From DATJXG01 sp035500455 (GTDB lineage: Bacteria > Acidobacteriota > Terriglobia > Terriglobales > Acidobacteriaceae), in contig DATJXG010000421.1 of the NCBI GenBank assembly GCA_035500455.1, positions 1 to 12,712 of the forward strand: 12,712 nt of DNA, read 5' to 3'. Both the position numbers and the translations under genes were made by a program. This document shows positions 5,880 to 12,712 of this stretch, piece by piece. Below the pieces are notes generated by a model. That model did not search any database, was not told the DNA's origin, and saw only the letters and a list, made by a program, of their open reading frames with translations. Position 1 is the stretch's first letter. The number at the start of each line of letters is the position of its first letter.

Positions 5880-8030
5880 TTACTCGGCGAGATCGGCATT
5901 GAGTTCATTCAGCAGGCGGGTATTTTTCTCCAATGCCTTCTGGAGGATTTCCGCCTGCTGCTTCGCCACTGGCCAGTCTCCCTTTTCCACCGCCTCGGTG
6001 AGCCCCGGCAACTCGAGATGGGCGTAGGTGAAGCGCGCTCCGTAGAGAATGTGTTTGAACCACGGGCGCCCCGGAATGCCGTCAGGGTTCAGCCAGTTGC
6101 GCTCCACCTGCATCATACCGTGGTTGATTTCGTCGGCGCGTTTGCTGTCGAGCTTCCCCGCGGCCAATGCCTTTTCCGCGGACACATCCAGCTTCTTGCC
6201 AGCGGCCTCAAAGTCGTTGATTCCCTCGAGCACCGGCTTGAGATCGAGCTGGCTCATATCTTTTCCCTTCGAGAGATCATTCACGAACTCCCGCAGGTTC
6301 ATTGCGTAGTTGGCAAAGTCAAACGGCAGCAGATCGGCATTGGCCAGCCGCAGCCCCAGGACTCCCCACAACTGAGACATCAGGGTGTGATAGCGATAGC
6401 CGGGATCGCCGATATGGTTCACCCAGTAGAAGTCGTCATACATGGAGTGGTAAACGCCGTAAGGGCCGTCGAATTGCAGCCCGATTACCGGCATGCCCAC
6501 GAAATTGAGAAATACGGTGTGGTCTGAGCCGCTGCCGATGCGCGTATCAGCCAGGTCGTCATCGGTGACCTTGCCCGCTTCCTTTTCCTCTCCTTTGCGG
6601 CGGGCGGTGGTTGCCCTCCAGGCTTCGTAGAGAGATTTTCCGCCGGGATCCTGCAACGAATGGCTGGTCTCCACCAGCATGGGCGCAAGCGAAGCGACCG
6701 CGCTGCCCTGAAAATCCGGACCAGAGGTGGAAGAATCCACGTTGAGATATGCCACCGCGTTTTTGCGCAGATTGTCCACGTACTGCTCGCCCCACTCGGT
6801 GGACCCTGTAAGGCCGACCTCTTCGCCGTCCCAACTGCATACCACCAGAGTGCGGCGCGGGCGGATGCCTTGCTTCAGCAGTTGCCCGAAGGCGCGGGTC
6901 ATCTCCATCATCGAGGCGGTGCCGCTGCTCGGATCCACGCCGCCGAAGACCCAGGCGTCGCGGTGATTGCCCAGCACTACCAGTTCGTCGGGAAACTCCG
7001 AGCCGCGAATTCGCCCCTCCACCACGTAGTTTGGCTTGATGGAGTTATCCATCTCGATCTTCAGGTGGACTTGCACCTTCTGACCGCCCAGGTGATAAAG
7101 GAAGGGCAGCCCGCCTTGCCAGTCTGTGGGAGCCGCGGGGCCGCCCATGTTTTCGAGCAGAGGCTTGGCGTCGTGCCAGGAAAGCGGCAGCGCCATGATT
7201 TTTGGCGCGGAGACCGCCTCGCTGATGGGAATGTGCTTCGCTCCCGGCACCGAAGCCCAGCCCGGCGTGGTGGGATCGCCCGGTACCATGAAGTCATAGG
7301 TGATGGCGCCGCGCTGAATGTGAGTTTCCGGCCCCCATGGTCCCTTGGGAAAGACCTGGCCTTTTTTGTAGCCGTCTTCCGCCGGATCGCTGTACACCAG
7401 CATGGCAGCGGCGCCTTCGCGCTGCGCGGTGAGCGCCTTGAATCCGCGATAGCTGTAGGGGTTGGAATAGCGCACCAGCACGATCTTGCCCTTCACATCG
7501 ATGCCGTGTTTGCGCAGCAGGTCGTAGTCCTCGGGATTGCCGCTGTGGGCGTAGACGACCGGCGCGGTCACTTCGCCCGAGATCGACATGCCGGTCCAGG
7601 CACCGCTCACGCGGGGGTTCTTGGTGTCGGGATCGGCGTCGTAAGGCGCTTCGCGCAGGGTGGCTTTGTAATGGACGGGAGCAACCATTTCCAGCGAGGC
7701 GCTCTTGGGGAAGGTGGTGTACACGTCGTATTCGTGAATGACCACGTCTTCCAGGCCCTGCTTGTTCCACTCGTCGGCAACGTAACGCGCCAGTTTGTTG
7801 TTGCGCTCGGAGCCGGCGATGTGGGGCTCGGCGGTAAAAATTCGATGCTGGCGGCGCTCCTCGGCGGGGGAGGGAATTGCCTTGAACTTCTGCTCGATGG
7901 ACTGCTCCCGCGACGCGGAAGCGGAGCTAAAGCCGCGAAGCGCAGTCTGGGCAGGGCAAAGAGTGACCATCAGGACAAGGAAGGGAACAGGGTTGCGGGC
8001 GAGCCAACTGCAGGTAAATTTGGAGTCCAT
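5880..8030 (-). CDS. Exported M28 metallopeptidase, glutamate carboxypeptidase II (PSMA)-like
   Basis: A 716-residue di-zinc exopeptidase of the M28B / transferrin-receptor-like family. A signal peptide is likely (hydrophobic core about 14-28, followed by a Ser/Ala-rich stretch). A protease-associated domain spans roughly 150-330, inserted in the peptidase fold as in human PSMA. The zinc ligands are all present: His356 (GNHRDAW), Asp366 (GGVDPSSG), Glu404 with general base Glu403 (WDGEEVGL), Asp432 (NVDSS) and His528 (VYHSMYD). PRRTLVVCSWDGEE is strikingly PSMA-like. The C-terminal helical part (about 585-716) matches the transferrin-receptor-like dimerisation domain. The length is close to human PSMA (750) and complete. 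It probably trims C-terminal residues from peptides outside the cytoplasm; the exact specificity cannot be read from sequence. It is monocistronic, divergent from cutC across a large inverted repeat. Confidence 0.93.
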   Translation of the reverse strand: MDSKFTCSWLARNPVPFLVLMVTLCPAQTALRGFSSASASREQSIEQKFKAIPSPAEERRQHRIFTAEPHIAGSERNNKLARYVADEWNKQGLEDVVIHEYDVYTTFPKSASLEMVAPVHYKATLREAPYDADPDTKNPRVSGAWTGMSISGEVTAPVVYAHSGNPEDYDLLRKHGIDVKGKIVLVRYSNPYSYRGFKALTAQREGAAAMLVYSDPAEDGYKKGQVFPKGPWGPETHIQRGAITYDFMVPGDPTTPGWASVPGAKHIPISEAVSAPKIMALPLSWHDAKPLLENMGGPAAPTDWQGGLPFLYHLGGQKVQVHLKIEMDNSIKPNYVVEGRIRGSEFPDELVVLGNHRDAWVFGGVDPSSGTASMMEMTRAFGQLLKQGIRPRRTLVVCSWDGEEVGLTGSTEWGEQYVDNLRKNAVAYLNVDSSTSGPDFQGSAVASLAPMLVETSHSLQDPGGKSLYEAWRATTARRKGEEKEAGKVTDDDLADTRIGSGSDHTVFLNFVGMPVIGLQFDGPYGVYHSMYDDFYWVNHIGDPGYRYHTLMSQLWGVLGLRLANADLLPFDFANYAMNLREFVNDLSKGKDMSQLDLKPVLEGINDFEAAGKKLDVSAEKALAAGKLDSKRADEINHGMMQVERNWLNPDGIPGRPWFKHILYGARFTYAHLELPGLTEAVEKGDWPVAKQQAEILQKALEKNTRLLNELNADLAE

Positions 8031-8103
8031 AAGGGCCTGTGACGATGCGTGCGGGCGAAATTATAGCAGTCTGTGCAGGGGATGGGCGGCGAACGCTTCG
8101 ATG

Positions 8104-8247
8104 GAAATCCTCGGCGCACTCGGCGGCAGTTCTTGGCGACCTCGGCGTTTTAAGATTTAACTCTCGGGCGGCATGACCTTCTCGGGACAGAAAAATCCTA
8201 AATTGCCGAGGTCGCCAAGAACTGCCGCCGAGAACGCTGAGGACTTC
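8104..8247. repeat. Long inverted repeat of the period-9 family between divergent peptidase and cutC genes
   Basis: The arms 8119-8146 and 8205-8232 are perfect 28-nt inverted copies. They extend outward to 8104 and 8247 with a few mismatches, and pairing continues imperfectly inward. The right arm consists of nonamer-like units: TGCCGAGGT, CGCCAAGAA, CGCCGAGAA, CGCTGAGGA. It fills the shared upstream region of two divergent genes and lies within an open frame upstream of cutC, where translated extensions would be spurious. Confidence 0.85.
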
Positions 8248-8295
8248 GGCCACTGTTACACTGAGCAGGAGGCGATTAGCTTCGCGAAAATTCTT

Positions 8296-9060
8296 ATGCC
8301 TGCAAAGCGTATTCCCCTGGAAATCTGTCTTGATTCGGTTGAGTCCGCGGTGGCCTCCGCGCAGGGAGGCGCGGACCGCGTGGAGTTATGCGCCGACCTG
8401 CTGGAGGGCGGCATTACTCCGAGCGCCGGGCTGATCGCCGCCGTGCGGCAGAAGATTTCCATCGGCTTGCAGGTCATGATCCGCCCGCGCGGCGGCGACT
8501 TCTGCTACACCGAGGCAGAATTCGAGATCATGCGCAAGGACATCCGCATGGCCAGGCAATTGGGTGCGAATGGTGTGGTGTTCGGCATTCTCGATCCTGA
8601 TGGACATATCGACACCAAAAGAACCCGCGAACTGGTGGAGCTTTCCCGTCCGCTCAACGTGACCCACCACCGCGCCTTCGACATGGCGCTGGACCTGTAC
8701 CGCGCCCTGGAAGACGTGATCAGCACCGGCGCCGACCGCATCCTCACCTCCGGCGGCGAGGCCACCGTCTCGCAGGGCCTCGACACCATCAGCCGGCTGG
8801 TAAGAGCTGCGGGAGACCGCATCATCATCATGCCCGGCGGGGGCATCACCCAAGACGACATCCGCCGGGTTGCGGAACAGAGTGGCGCGCGCGAGATTCA
8901 CGTCGGATTGGGAACTGAAATTCCCAGCCCCATGCTTTTCCGCAATCAGAAGATCGCCATGGGATCAATCGAGGGCTACGAATATAAACGGATGGTAGTG
9001 CAGCAGGGGGACGTCGCCAGCCTGGTGGAATCTCTCAAGGAAGTCTCGGCGCCAGTGTGA
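8296..9060 (+). CDS. cutC: CutC-family TIM-barrel protein
   Basis: A 254-residue protein matching the CutC family along its whole length. Recognisable parts are PLEICLDSVESAVASAQGGA (the first strand and helix, where family members carry an E-[VI]-C start), RVELCADLLEGGITPS, MIRPRGGDFCYTEAEF, GVVFGILDPDGHID, NVTHHRAFDM, ILTSGGEATV and MPGGGIT. The family is named for copper tolerance in E. coli, but its biochemical function is unsettled and many members have no shown copper role. The ATG at 8296 is chosen because it begins at the family's usual N-terminus. The frame stays open upstream to an ATG at 8173, but that part is the translated inverted repeat. AGGAGG at 8267-8272 is too far (about 24 nt) to serve the ATG directly. 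It is monocistronic and convergent with hom. Confidence 0.93.
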   Translation: MPAKRIPLEICLDSVESAVASAQGGADRVELCADLLEGGITPSAGLIAAVRQKISIGLQVMIRPRGGDFCYTEAEFEIMRKDIRMARQLGANGVVFGILDPDGHIDTKRTRELVELSRPLNVTHHRAFDMALDLYRALEDVISTGADRILTSGGEATVSQGLDTISRLVRAAGDRIIIMPGGGITQDDIRRVAEQSGAREIHVGLGTEIPSPMLFRNQKIAMGSIEGYEYKRMVVQQGDVASLVESLKEVSAPV

Positions 9061-9066
9061 GCGCAG

Positions 9067-9143
9067 TTCTTCGCGGCCTTTGCGCGCTTTGCGGTTGGAT
9101 AGCGCTCTTGGGTAACCGCAAAGAACGCAAAGGTAGCAAAGAA
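9067..9143. repeat. Period-9 inverted repeat between convergent cutC and hom
   Basis: The arms 9067-9096 and 9114-9143 pair at 25 of 30 positions around a 17-nt loop. The right arm is three exact-period nonamers: CGCAAAGAA, CGCAAAGGT, AGCAAAGAA. It starts 7 bp after the cutC stop and ends 5 bp before the hom stop, so it would fold at the 3' end of both transcripts. Neither strand has a T-tract after the stem, so it is not a classical intrinsic terminator. Confidence 0.8.
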
Positions 9144-9147
9144 AAAC

Positions 9148-10476
9148 CTACCCGATAATCGGCAGGTGCAGGCAGGGGTGCACGAGGAAGTCTAGCTTGG
9201 CGATCTGGGCTAGCGCCTGTTCGACCAGAGATGCCTTGCAGGCCTCGAGAGTAATCACAAAGGGAAGGGCCGAAGGCTCGTGGCCCGGCTTTTGCAGGAC
9301 TGAGTCGAGGTTGATGCCGCAGTTGGCGAGAATGGTCGCGATGGCTGCGATAATTCCGGGACGATCCATGACCGTGAATCGCAGATAGTGCCGGGTGGTG
9401 AAGTCGGAAGAAATGCCGGGTGAATTGCTGCGGCCAAAGGCGAAATCGTCGCCGCGGTCCCCGGTGGAGCGCGCGATTGCGATAATGTCTGAAACTACGG
9501 CCACCGCTGTGGGGTTTCCTCCGGCGCCATGACCGCTGAACACGGTCTCGCCGCCGAATTTGCCGGTGGCCATCACCAGGTTCTGGCTGCCTTCCACACT
9601 TGCCAGCGGTGAATTGAGCCCGACCAGCGCCGGTTGCACGGCGGCGAACAGGTGTCCCTCCTGTAATTGCGCCCAGGAAATCTGGCGGATGGTGCAGCCC
9701 AGCAGCTTGGCGTAGTTGAAATCCACAGCTTCAATCGGAGAAATCGAGCGGCAGGCGATCTGGCCGGGAGCGATGTCGCCGTGCAGCGCGCCACGCGAGA
9801 GAATGGCCAGCTTGGCGCGGGCATCCAGGCCGTCAACGTCTTCGGTGGGATCGGCCTCGGCAAACCCCAGCCTCTGGGCCTCGGCCAGCGCCGCCTGGAA
9901 GGAGACGCCGGCGCTCTCGATCTGGCTGAGGATGTAATTGCAGGTGCCGTTGAGAATTCCGTAGATCTTGTAGAGTTCGTCGCCGGCCAGGCCCTCGTGC
10001 AGCCCGGAAATAACGGGCACGCCGCCCGCCACCGAGGCGCCGAAGTAGAGGTGGCGTTTCATCTTGCGCGCCAGTTGGGCCAGCTCCGGGCCATGGTGGG
10101 CGATGAGCTGCTTGTTCGCCGTGACCACGGATTTGCCCGCTTTCAACGCGCTGCGAATCCAGTCGCCCGCGGGCTGCAGGCCGCCGGCGAGTTCCGCGAC
10201 CACGTCCACGTCGGAAGAGAGAACGTCGTTGATATCGGCGGTCCAGCGCACGTCCGTCGGCAGCCAGTCCACCTTCTTGCGCTCAACCCCGCGATTGTAG
10301 ATGTGCGTGAGGTGCAGCCCGGCGGAGCGGCGCTCGGAGAGAATGCGCGCCACCGAACTGCCCACGGTGCCGAAGCCGAGGATGGCAACTTTGCATTGCA
10401 CCGGGTTGGGAGTATTTGGCTGTGTGGCCGCTTCCTCGGTGACGACGCCGGAATCGCGATGGGAACTTGATTTCAT
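9148..10476 (-). CDS. hom: Homoserine dehydrogenase
   Basis: Cytoplasmic enzyme (EC 1.1.1.3) that reduces aspartate semialdehyde to homoserine, the branch point for threonine and methionine. The 442 residues include a Rossmann nucleotide site (ILGFGTVGSS, 32-41), VVTANKQL (117-124), the AGGVPVISGL substrate-domain start (150-159) and LNGTCNYIL (175-183). The catalytic region LGFAEADP...DGLDARAK carries Glu207, Asp218 and Lys222, which correspond to the yeast residues Glu208, Asp219 and Lys223. GHGAGGNPTA follows at 315-324. A C-terminal ACT domain (about 363-440, starting YLRFTVMDRPGI) predicts end-product feedback, typically by threonine. An unusual 27-residue polar N-terminal extension precedes the Rossmann strand. 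It lies 95 bp downstream of the aspartate kinase gene on the same strand and is probably co-transcribed with it. There is no obvious ribosome binding site before the ATG. Confidence 0.96.
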   Translation of the reverse strand: MKSSSHRDSGVVTEEAATQPNTPNPVQCKVAILGFGTVGSSVARILSERRSAGLHLTHIYNRGVERKKVDWLPTDVRWTADINDVLSSDVDVVAELAGGLQPAGDWIRSALKAGKSVVTANKQLIAHHGPELAQLARKMKRHLYFGASVAGGVPVISGLHEGLAGDELYKIYGILNGTCNYILSQIESAGVSFQAALAEAQRLGFAEADPTEDVDGLDARAKLAILSRGALHGDIAPGQIACRSISPIEAVDFNYAKLLGCTIRQISWAQLQEGHLFAAVQPALVGLNSPLASVEGSQNLVMATGKFGGETVFSGHGAGGNPTAVAVVSDIIAIARSTGDRGDDFAFGRSNSPGISSDFTTRHYLRFTVMDRPGIIAAIATILANCGINLDSVLQKPGHEPSALPFVITLEACKASLVEQALAQIAKLDFLVHPCLHLPIIG

Positions 10477-10498
10477 GAATAGAAGTATTCTAGCCGCA

Positions 10499-10565
10499 GG
10501 CTCTGTGATCTCCGTGGTTTAATCCGTGTTGGCCTAAACGCAGAGGACGCAGAGAACGCAGAGAC
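10499..10565. repeat. Period-9 repeat between lysC and hom
   Basis: Three consecutive nonamers, CGCAGAGGA, CGCAGAGAA and CGCAGAGAC (10539-10565), face an imperfect inverted counterpart, CTCTGTGATCTCCGTGGTTT (10501-10520). The element is in the 95-bp gap of the presumed lysC-hom transcript and could affect read-through or mRNA stability. It belongs to the same repeat type as 8104-8247 and 9067-9143. Confidence 0.75.
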
Positions 10566-10571
10566 AACTTC

Positions 10572-12098
10572 CTACCTCGACGCCGATCTCGCCTTTGCGG
10601 CGGGTGCTGAGCGCAGTTTGTGCTTTACACGGTCACGCAGGTGCGCCTTCCCGTTGGACGTTGCTCCGTTCGAACGCTTGTCAGCAGTTTTCTTCCCCGG
10701 CTTGCCGGCCGAACTACGCGGGAAAAACCGCGCATGCAGATGCCGCACCGCCTGCGGAACGTCGCTCTCTTTGACCACGAAGCTGATATTAATTTCCGAC
10801 GCTCCCTGGGAAATCATGCGGATATTTACTTTCGCGTTCGCCACGGTCGAAAAAACGCTGGCGGCGATGCCGGGCTTGCCGTGAATGTCCTCGCCCACCA
10901 GGCAGATGATTGCCTGCTCGCCATCGCAGGTGACGTCGGCGAGCTGCTCGAGATCGGCGATCAGCGCCTGCGGCAGCCGCCTGGTCTCGATGGTGAACGA
11001 CAAGCTCACCTCAGAGATGGCAACAATATCGACCGATGCACTGTGGCGGTCCAACGCCTCAAACACCGACTTCAGAAATCCATGCACCATCACCCCACGC
11101 GAGGCCACCACGTTCACGATGCTGATGCCGGTTTTCGCGGTGATCGCGCGGAACATCTCTTTTCCCGGCGGTGCGTGTTCGGTGATTTCCGTGCCCTTGC
11201 TTTTGGGATTGCGCGAGTTAAGCACGTACACCGGGATGTTCTTCTGGATGGCCGGCAGCAAGGTAGCCGGGTGCAGTACCTTGGCCCCGAAATACGCCAG
11301 TTCGGCCGCTTCATTGAAGCTGATGTGCTGGATGGTGCGCGCCTCGGAGCAGAGCCGCGGGTCAGTGGTCATCATGCCTTCGACGTCAGTCCAGATTTCG
11401 ATCCGCGAAGCGTCCAACACCGCCCCGATAATCGCAGCGGAAAAATCGGAGCCGCCGCGGCCCAATGTGCTGGGCGTGCCCTCGCGGGTGGCGGCGATGA
11501 AACCGCCCATCACCGGAACCTGGCCCTTGGCCAGGATCGGCCCCAGCACGAACTGCGATTTTGCCCGCGTATCCTCCAGCAGGGGAAGGGCTCGGGTATG
11601 GCTGGCATCGGTGATGACGCAGCGCCGCGAATCCACCCAGGCCGCGTCCAGCCCGCGCGCTACAAAGGCGGCAGTCACAATCTCGCTGGAGATCAACTCC
11701 CCGAAGGAAAGCAGGTAATCACTGCTGCGCGGCGAGAGTTCCCGAACCGCAGCTACGCCATTCAGGAATTCCTTGAGCTGATCAAAGGTATCTTCAATAC
11801 GGGCGGCCAGTTTTGGCGAGCGGGTTGTGAGCAGTTGGTCGGCGGTTTGCAGATGGCGCTCGTGCAGAGCCTGCACCAGTTGCATGATGGAATCGGTATC
11901 GCCGGTGGCGGCTTTCTGGCCCATCAGAACCAGTTGGTCGGTGACCTTGGCCAGCGCGCTGACCACTACCACCCGCCGGTGCCGCTCGCGGCTTTCGACA
12001 ATCTGGGCCACGCGCCCGATGGCGCGCGCATCCTCCACCGAGGTGCCGCCGAACTTCATCACTACAAGGGAAGAGCCGTTTTTACTCGAACGTTGCAT
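10572..12098 (-). CDS. lysC: Aspartate kinase (aspartokinase), monofunctional
   Basis: Cytoplasmic enzyme (EC 2.7.2.4) that phosphorylates aspartate, the first step to lysine, threonine, methionine and diaminopimelate. The 508 residues show the kinase start VMKFGGTS (13-20), VVVVSALAKVTD (43-54), SFGELISSEI (131-140), GFIAATREG (199-207), TLGRGGSDFSAA (211-222), and WTDVEGMMTTDPR (236-248) with the FNEAAELAYFGAKVLHP segment. Two C-terminal ACT domains follow (about 325-390 and 395-460; IRMISQGASEINISF is the typical second one), so allosteric inhibition by lysine and/or threonine is expected. The overall form is that of the LysC/AK-III class, not fused to homoserine dehydrogenase. Odd feature: after residue 460 there is a 48-residue Lys/Arg/Ser-rich, probably disordered tail absent from typical members of about 450 residues. 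It is the first gene of a likely lysC-hom unit. No lysine riboswitch is seen upstream. Confidence 0.96.
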   Translation of the reverse strand: MQRSSKNGSSLVVMKFGGTSVEDARAIGRVAQIVESRERHRRVVVVSALAKVTDQLVLMGQKAATGDTDSIMQLVQALHERHLQTADQLLTTRSPKLAARIEDTFDQLKEFLNGVAAVRELSPRSSDYLLSFGELISSEIVTAAFVARGLDAAWVDSRRCVITDASHTRALPLLEDTRAKSQFVLGPILAKGQVPVMGGFIAATREGTPSTLGRGGSDFSAAIIGAVLDASRIEIWTDVEGMMTTDPRLCSEARTIQHISFNEAAELAYFGAKVLHPATLLPAIQKNIPVYVLNSRNPKSKGTEITEHAPPGKEMFRAITAKTGISIVNVVASRGVMVHGFLKSVFEALDRHSASVDIVAISEVSLSFTIETRRLPQALIADLEQLADVTCDGEQAIICLVGEDIHGKPGIAASVFSTVANAKVNIRMISQGASEINISFVVKESDVPQAVRHLHARFFPRSSAGKPGKKTADKRSNGATSNGKAHLRDRVKHKLRSAPAAKARSASR

Positions 12099-12116
12099 AG
12101 TCTCATCTCGAGCGAT

Positions 12117-12178
12117 TAGCTCTTAGCCCTTAGCGTGAACCGCCTGAGCTAAAGGCCAAAAGCTGATAGCTAAGAGCT
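12117..12178. repeat. Palindromic AGCTCTTAGC repeat upstream of lysC
   Basis: AGCTCTTAGC (12118-12127) and GCTAAGAGCT (12169-12178) are perfect 10-nt inverted arms. Inside them CCCTTAGC (12127-12134) pairs with GCTAAAGG (12148-12155) at 7 of 8 positions. The element is built from variants of GCTAA/AGCT words and lies 19-80 bp before the lysC start, so it would be in or next to the promoter and leader. It looks like a dispersed intergenic repeat, unrelated to the period-9 type. Confidence 0.65.
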
Positions 12179-12181
12179 GAC

Positions 12182-12221
12182 AAACAAAAACCCACTCGCC
12201 ATTCTACTTTCTGGCGGTGGG
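12182..12221 (-). terminator. Strong leftward Rho-independent terminator upstream of lysC
   Basis: On the minus strand CCCACCGCCA pairs with TGGCG(A)GTGGG (one bulged base) around a 10-nt loop and is followed directly by TTTTTGTTTG. This ends a transcript coming from higher coordinates and insulates lysC from it. The transcript must lie in 12222-12712 or beyond. Confidence 0.8.
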
Positions 12222-12245
12222 TCGGTTTGAGCGTCGGATTTCGGT

Positions 12246-12437
12246 TTAGCTCAACGGTCCCGGGCCAGAAGGACGGTAATTCGTGTGCCGGATGTGGCTG
12301 TTTCCGTCCCGACCCACGCCGTCTTCTGGCTCATTCGTATCATTCCGCCAACTACTATAGCGCGAATCACAGGCCTCAATATCTGAGTTTTCGATAGTGT
12401 AAATCGAAAATTCGCTCGCCCAGGTTCGCGGCGGCAT
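12246..12437 (-). CDS. Short unidentified reading frame, possibly the C-terminal part of a frameshifted small gene
   Basis: A 63-residue polar frame ending in RHTNYRPSGPGPLS, whose stop lies 25 bp before a strong leftward terminator. The ATG is directly preceded by an in-frame TGA, so the frame cannot extend upstream. It overlaps the frame at 12376-12564 by 62 bp in another phase. The two together could be one protein of about 100 residues broken by a frameshift, or neither may be coding. I recognise no family. The main support is that something upstream of the terminator must be transcribed leftward. Confidence 0.28.
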   Translation of the reverse strand: MPPRTWASEFSIYTIENSDIEACDSRYSSWRNDTNEPEDGVGRDGNSHIRHTNYRPSGPGPLS

Positions 12438-12564
12438 TCACTTCTACACTACAACGAAGGGCCTCCAATTCGCTGGCCAAAGGGTCGTAATCCGAGTCTC
12501 CACAAGCAGAATCGTCCCAAATCTGGCCGCGAGACTTACCCGGCAGACGTTTCGAAATATCCAT
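12376..12564 (-). CDS. Short unidentified reading frame, possibly the N-terminal part of the same small gene
   Basis: A 62-residue acidic, soluble-looking frame starting MDISKRLPGKSRG, with AGGA three bases before GG-ATG as a marginal ribosome binding site. Third codon positions are roughly half A/T, clearly unlike the GC-rich third positions of the neighbours, so it may be foreign or non-coding. No family recognised. Beyond it, 12565-12712 holds no gene I can see; that stretch has an AT-rich patch (TATATA near 12620) and a small CCTGC-GTTC-GCAGG hairpin at 12643-12656. Confidence 0.3.
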   Translation of the reverse strand: MDISKRLPGKSRGQIWDDSACGDSDYDPLASELEALRCSVEVNAAANLGERIFDLHYRKLRY

Positions 12565-12712
12565 CCGTCCTATCGAAATTCTGAATTGTACTTGGAGGGC
12601 CCTGAGGCTTTAACAAAGATATATAGAAAGCTAGGTTCCCGGCCTGCGTTCGCAGGACTTACGCGCGCGAGTAACGTCGTGTTGCGGGTGATCTCGTCCC
12701 GAAGTTCAGGTC

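Noticed and set aside
8173..8295. N-terminal extension of cutC to an ATG at 8173
   Set aside because: The extra residues come from the inverted repeat, and family similarity starts at the methionine encoded at 8296.
9067..9143. CRISPR-like array suggested by nonamer repetition
   Set aside because: The units are 9 nt with no spacers and no cas genes nearby; it is a tandem-word inverted repeat.
10620..12119. 499-residue open frame antisense to aspartate kinase, and a similar 460-residue frame (6660-8042) antisense to the peptidase
   Set aside because: Opposite-strand frames stay open because of GC-rich third positions; the sense frames have full family motifs and the antisense products look random.
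12099..12240. Lysine riboswitch upstream of lysC
   Set aside because: Only about 80 nt separates the lysC start from a terminator facing the same way, and the sequence is a simple palindromic repeat without L-box features.

Overview
The window is ordinary bacterial chromosome, about 60% GC by eye. Its gene set and style suggest Acidobacteriota or a relative: tandem long type IV pilins beside a GT-C/TPR-type membrane protein, a PSMA-like M28 peptidase, a SpoIIE phosphatase, and period-9 'GCAGAG'-type intergenic repeats. The taxonomic call is inference from gene content; there is no rRNA, tRNA, CRISPR array or insertion sequence here.

Layout: (1) 1-447 (-) is the N-terminal part of a multi-spanning membrane protein that runs off the left edge. 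(2) 556-2669 (-) holds three tandem, nearly identical type IV pilin genes. Each has its own sigma-54-like -24/-12 promoter and its own 3' hairpin, and the two upstream copies also share an enhancer-like block about 115 bp above the promoter. (3) 2952-4190 (-) is a membrane-anchored SpoIIE/RsbU-type PP2C phosphatase, divergent from (4) 4340-5782 (+), a GT-C-like polytopic membrane protein. (5) 5880-8030 (-) is an exported PSMA-like M28 metallopeptidase. (6) 8296-9060 (+) is a CutC-family protein. (7) 9148-10476 (-) is homoserine dehydrogenase, and 10572-12098 (-) is aspartate kinase just upstream of it; together they form a lysC-hom unit feeding threonine, methionine and lysine synthesis. (8) 12099-12712 has no convincing large gene: a palindromic repeat, a strong leftward terminator, and two short overlapping leftward reading frames with lower third-position GC.

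The left half concerns the cell surface: pilins, a possible glycan transferase and a signalling phosphatase. The right half is housekeeping amino-acid metabolism. Period-9 repeats folded into inverted repeats occur at three intergenic positions: 8104-8247, 9067-9143 and 10499-10565.

I found no clear undescribed system. The most interesting material is the regulatory architecture of the pilin array (sigma-54 promoters, an enhancer present in only two of three copies, co-duplicated terminators) and the nonamer hairpin family.
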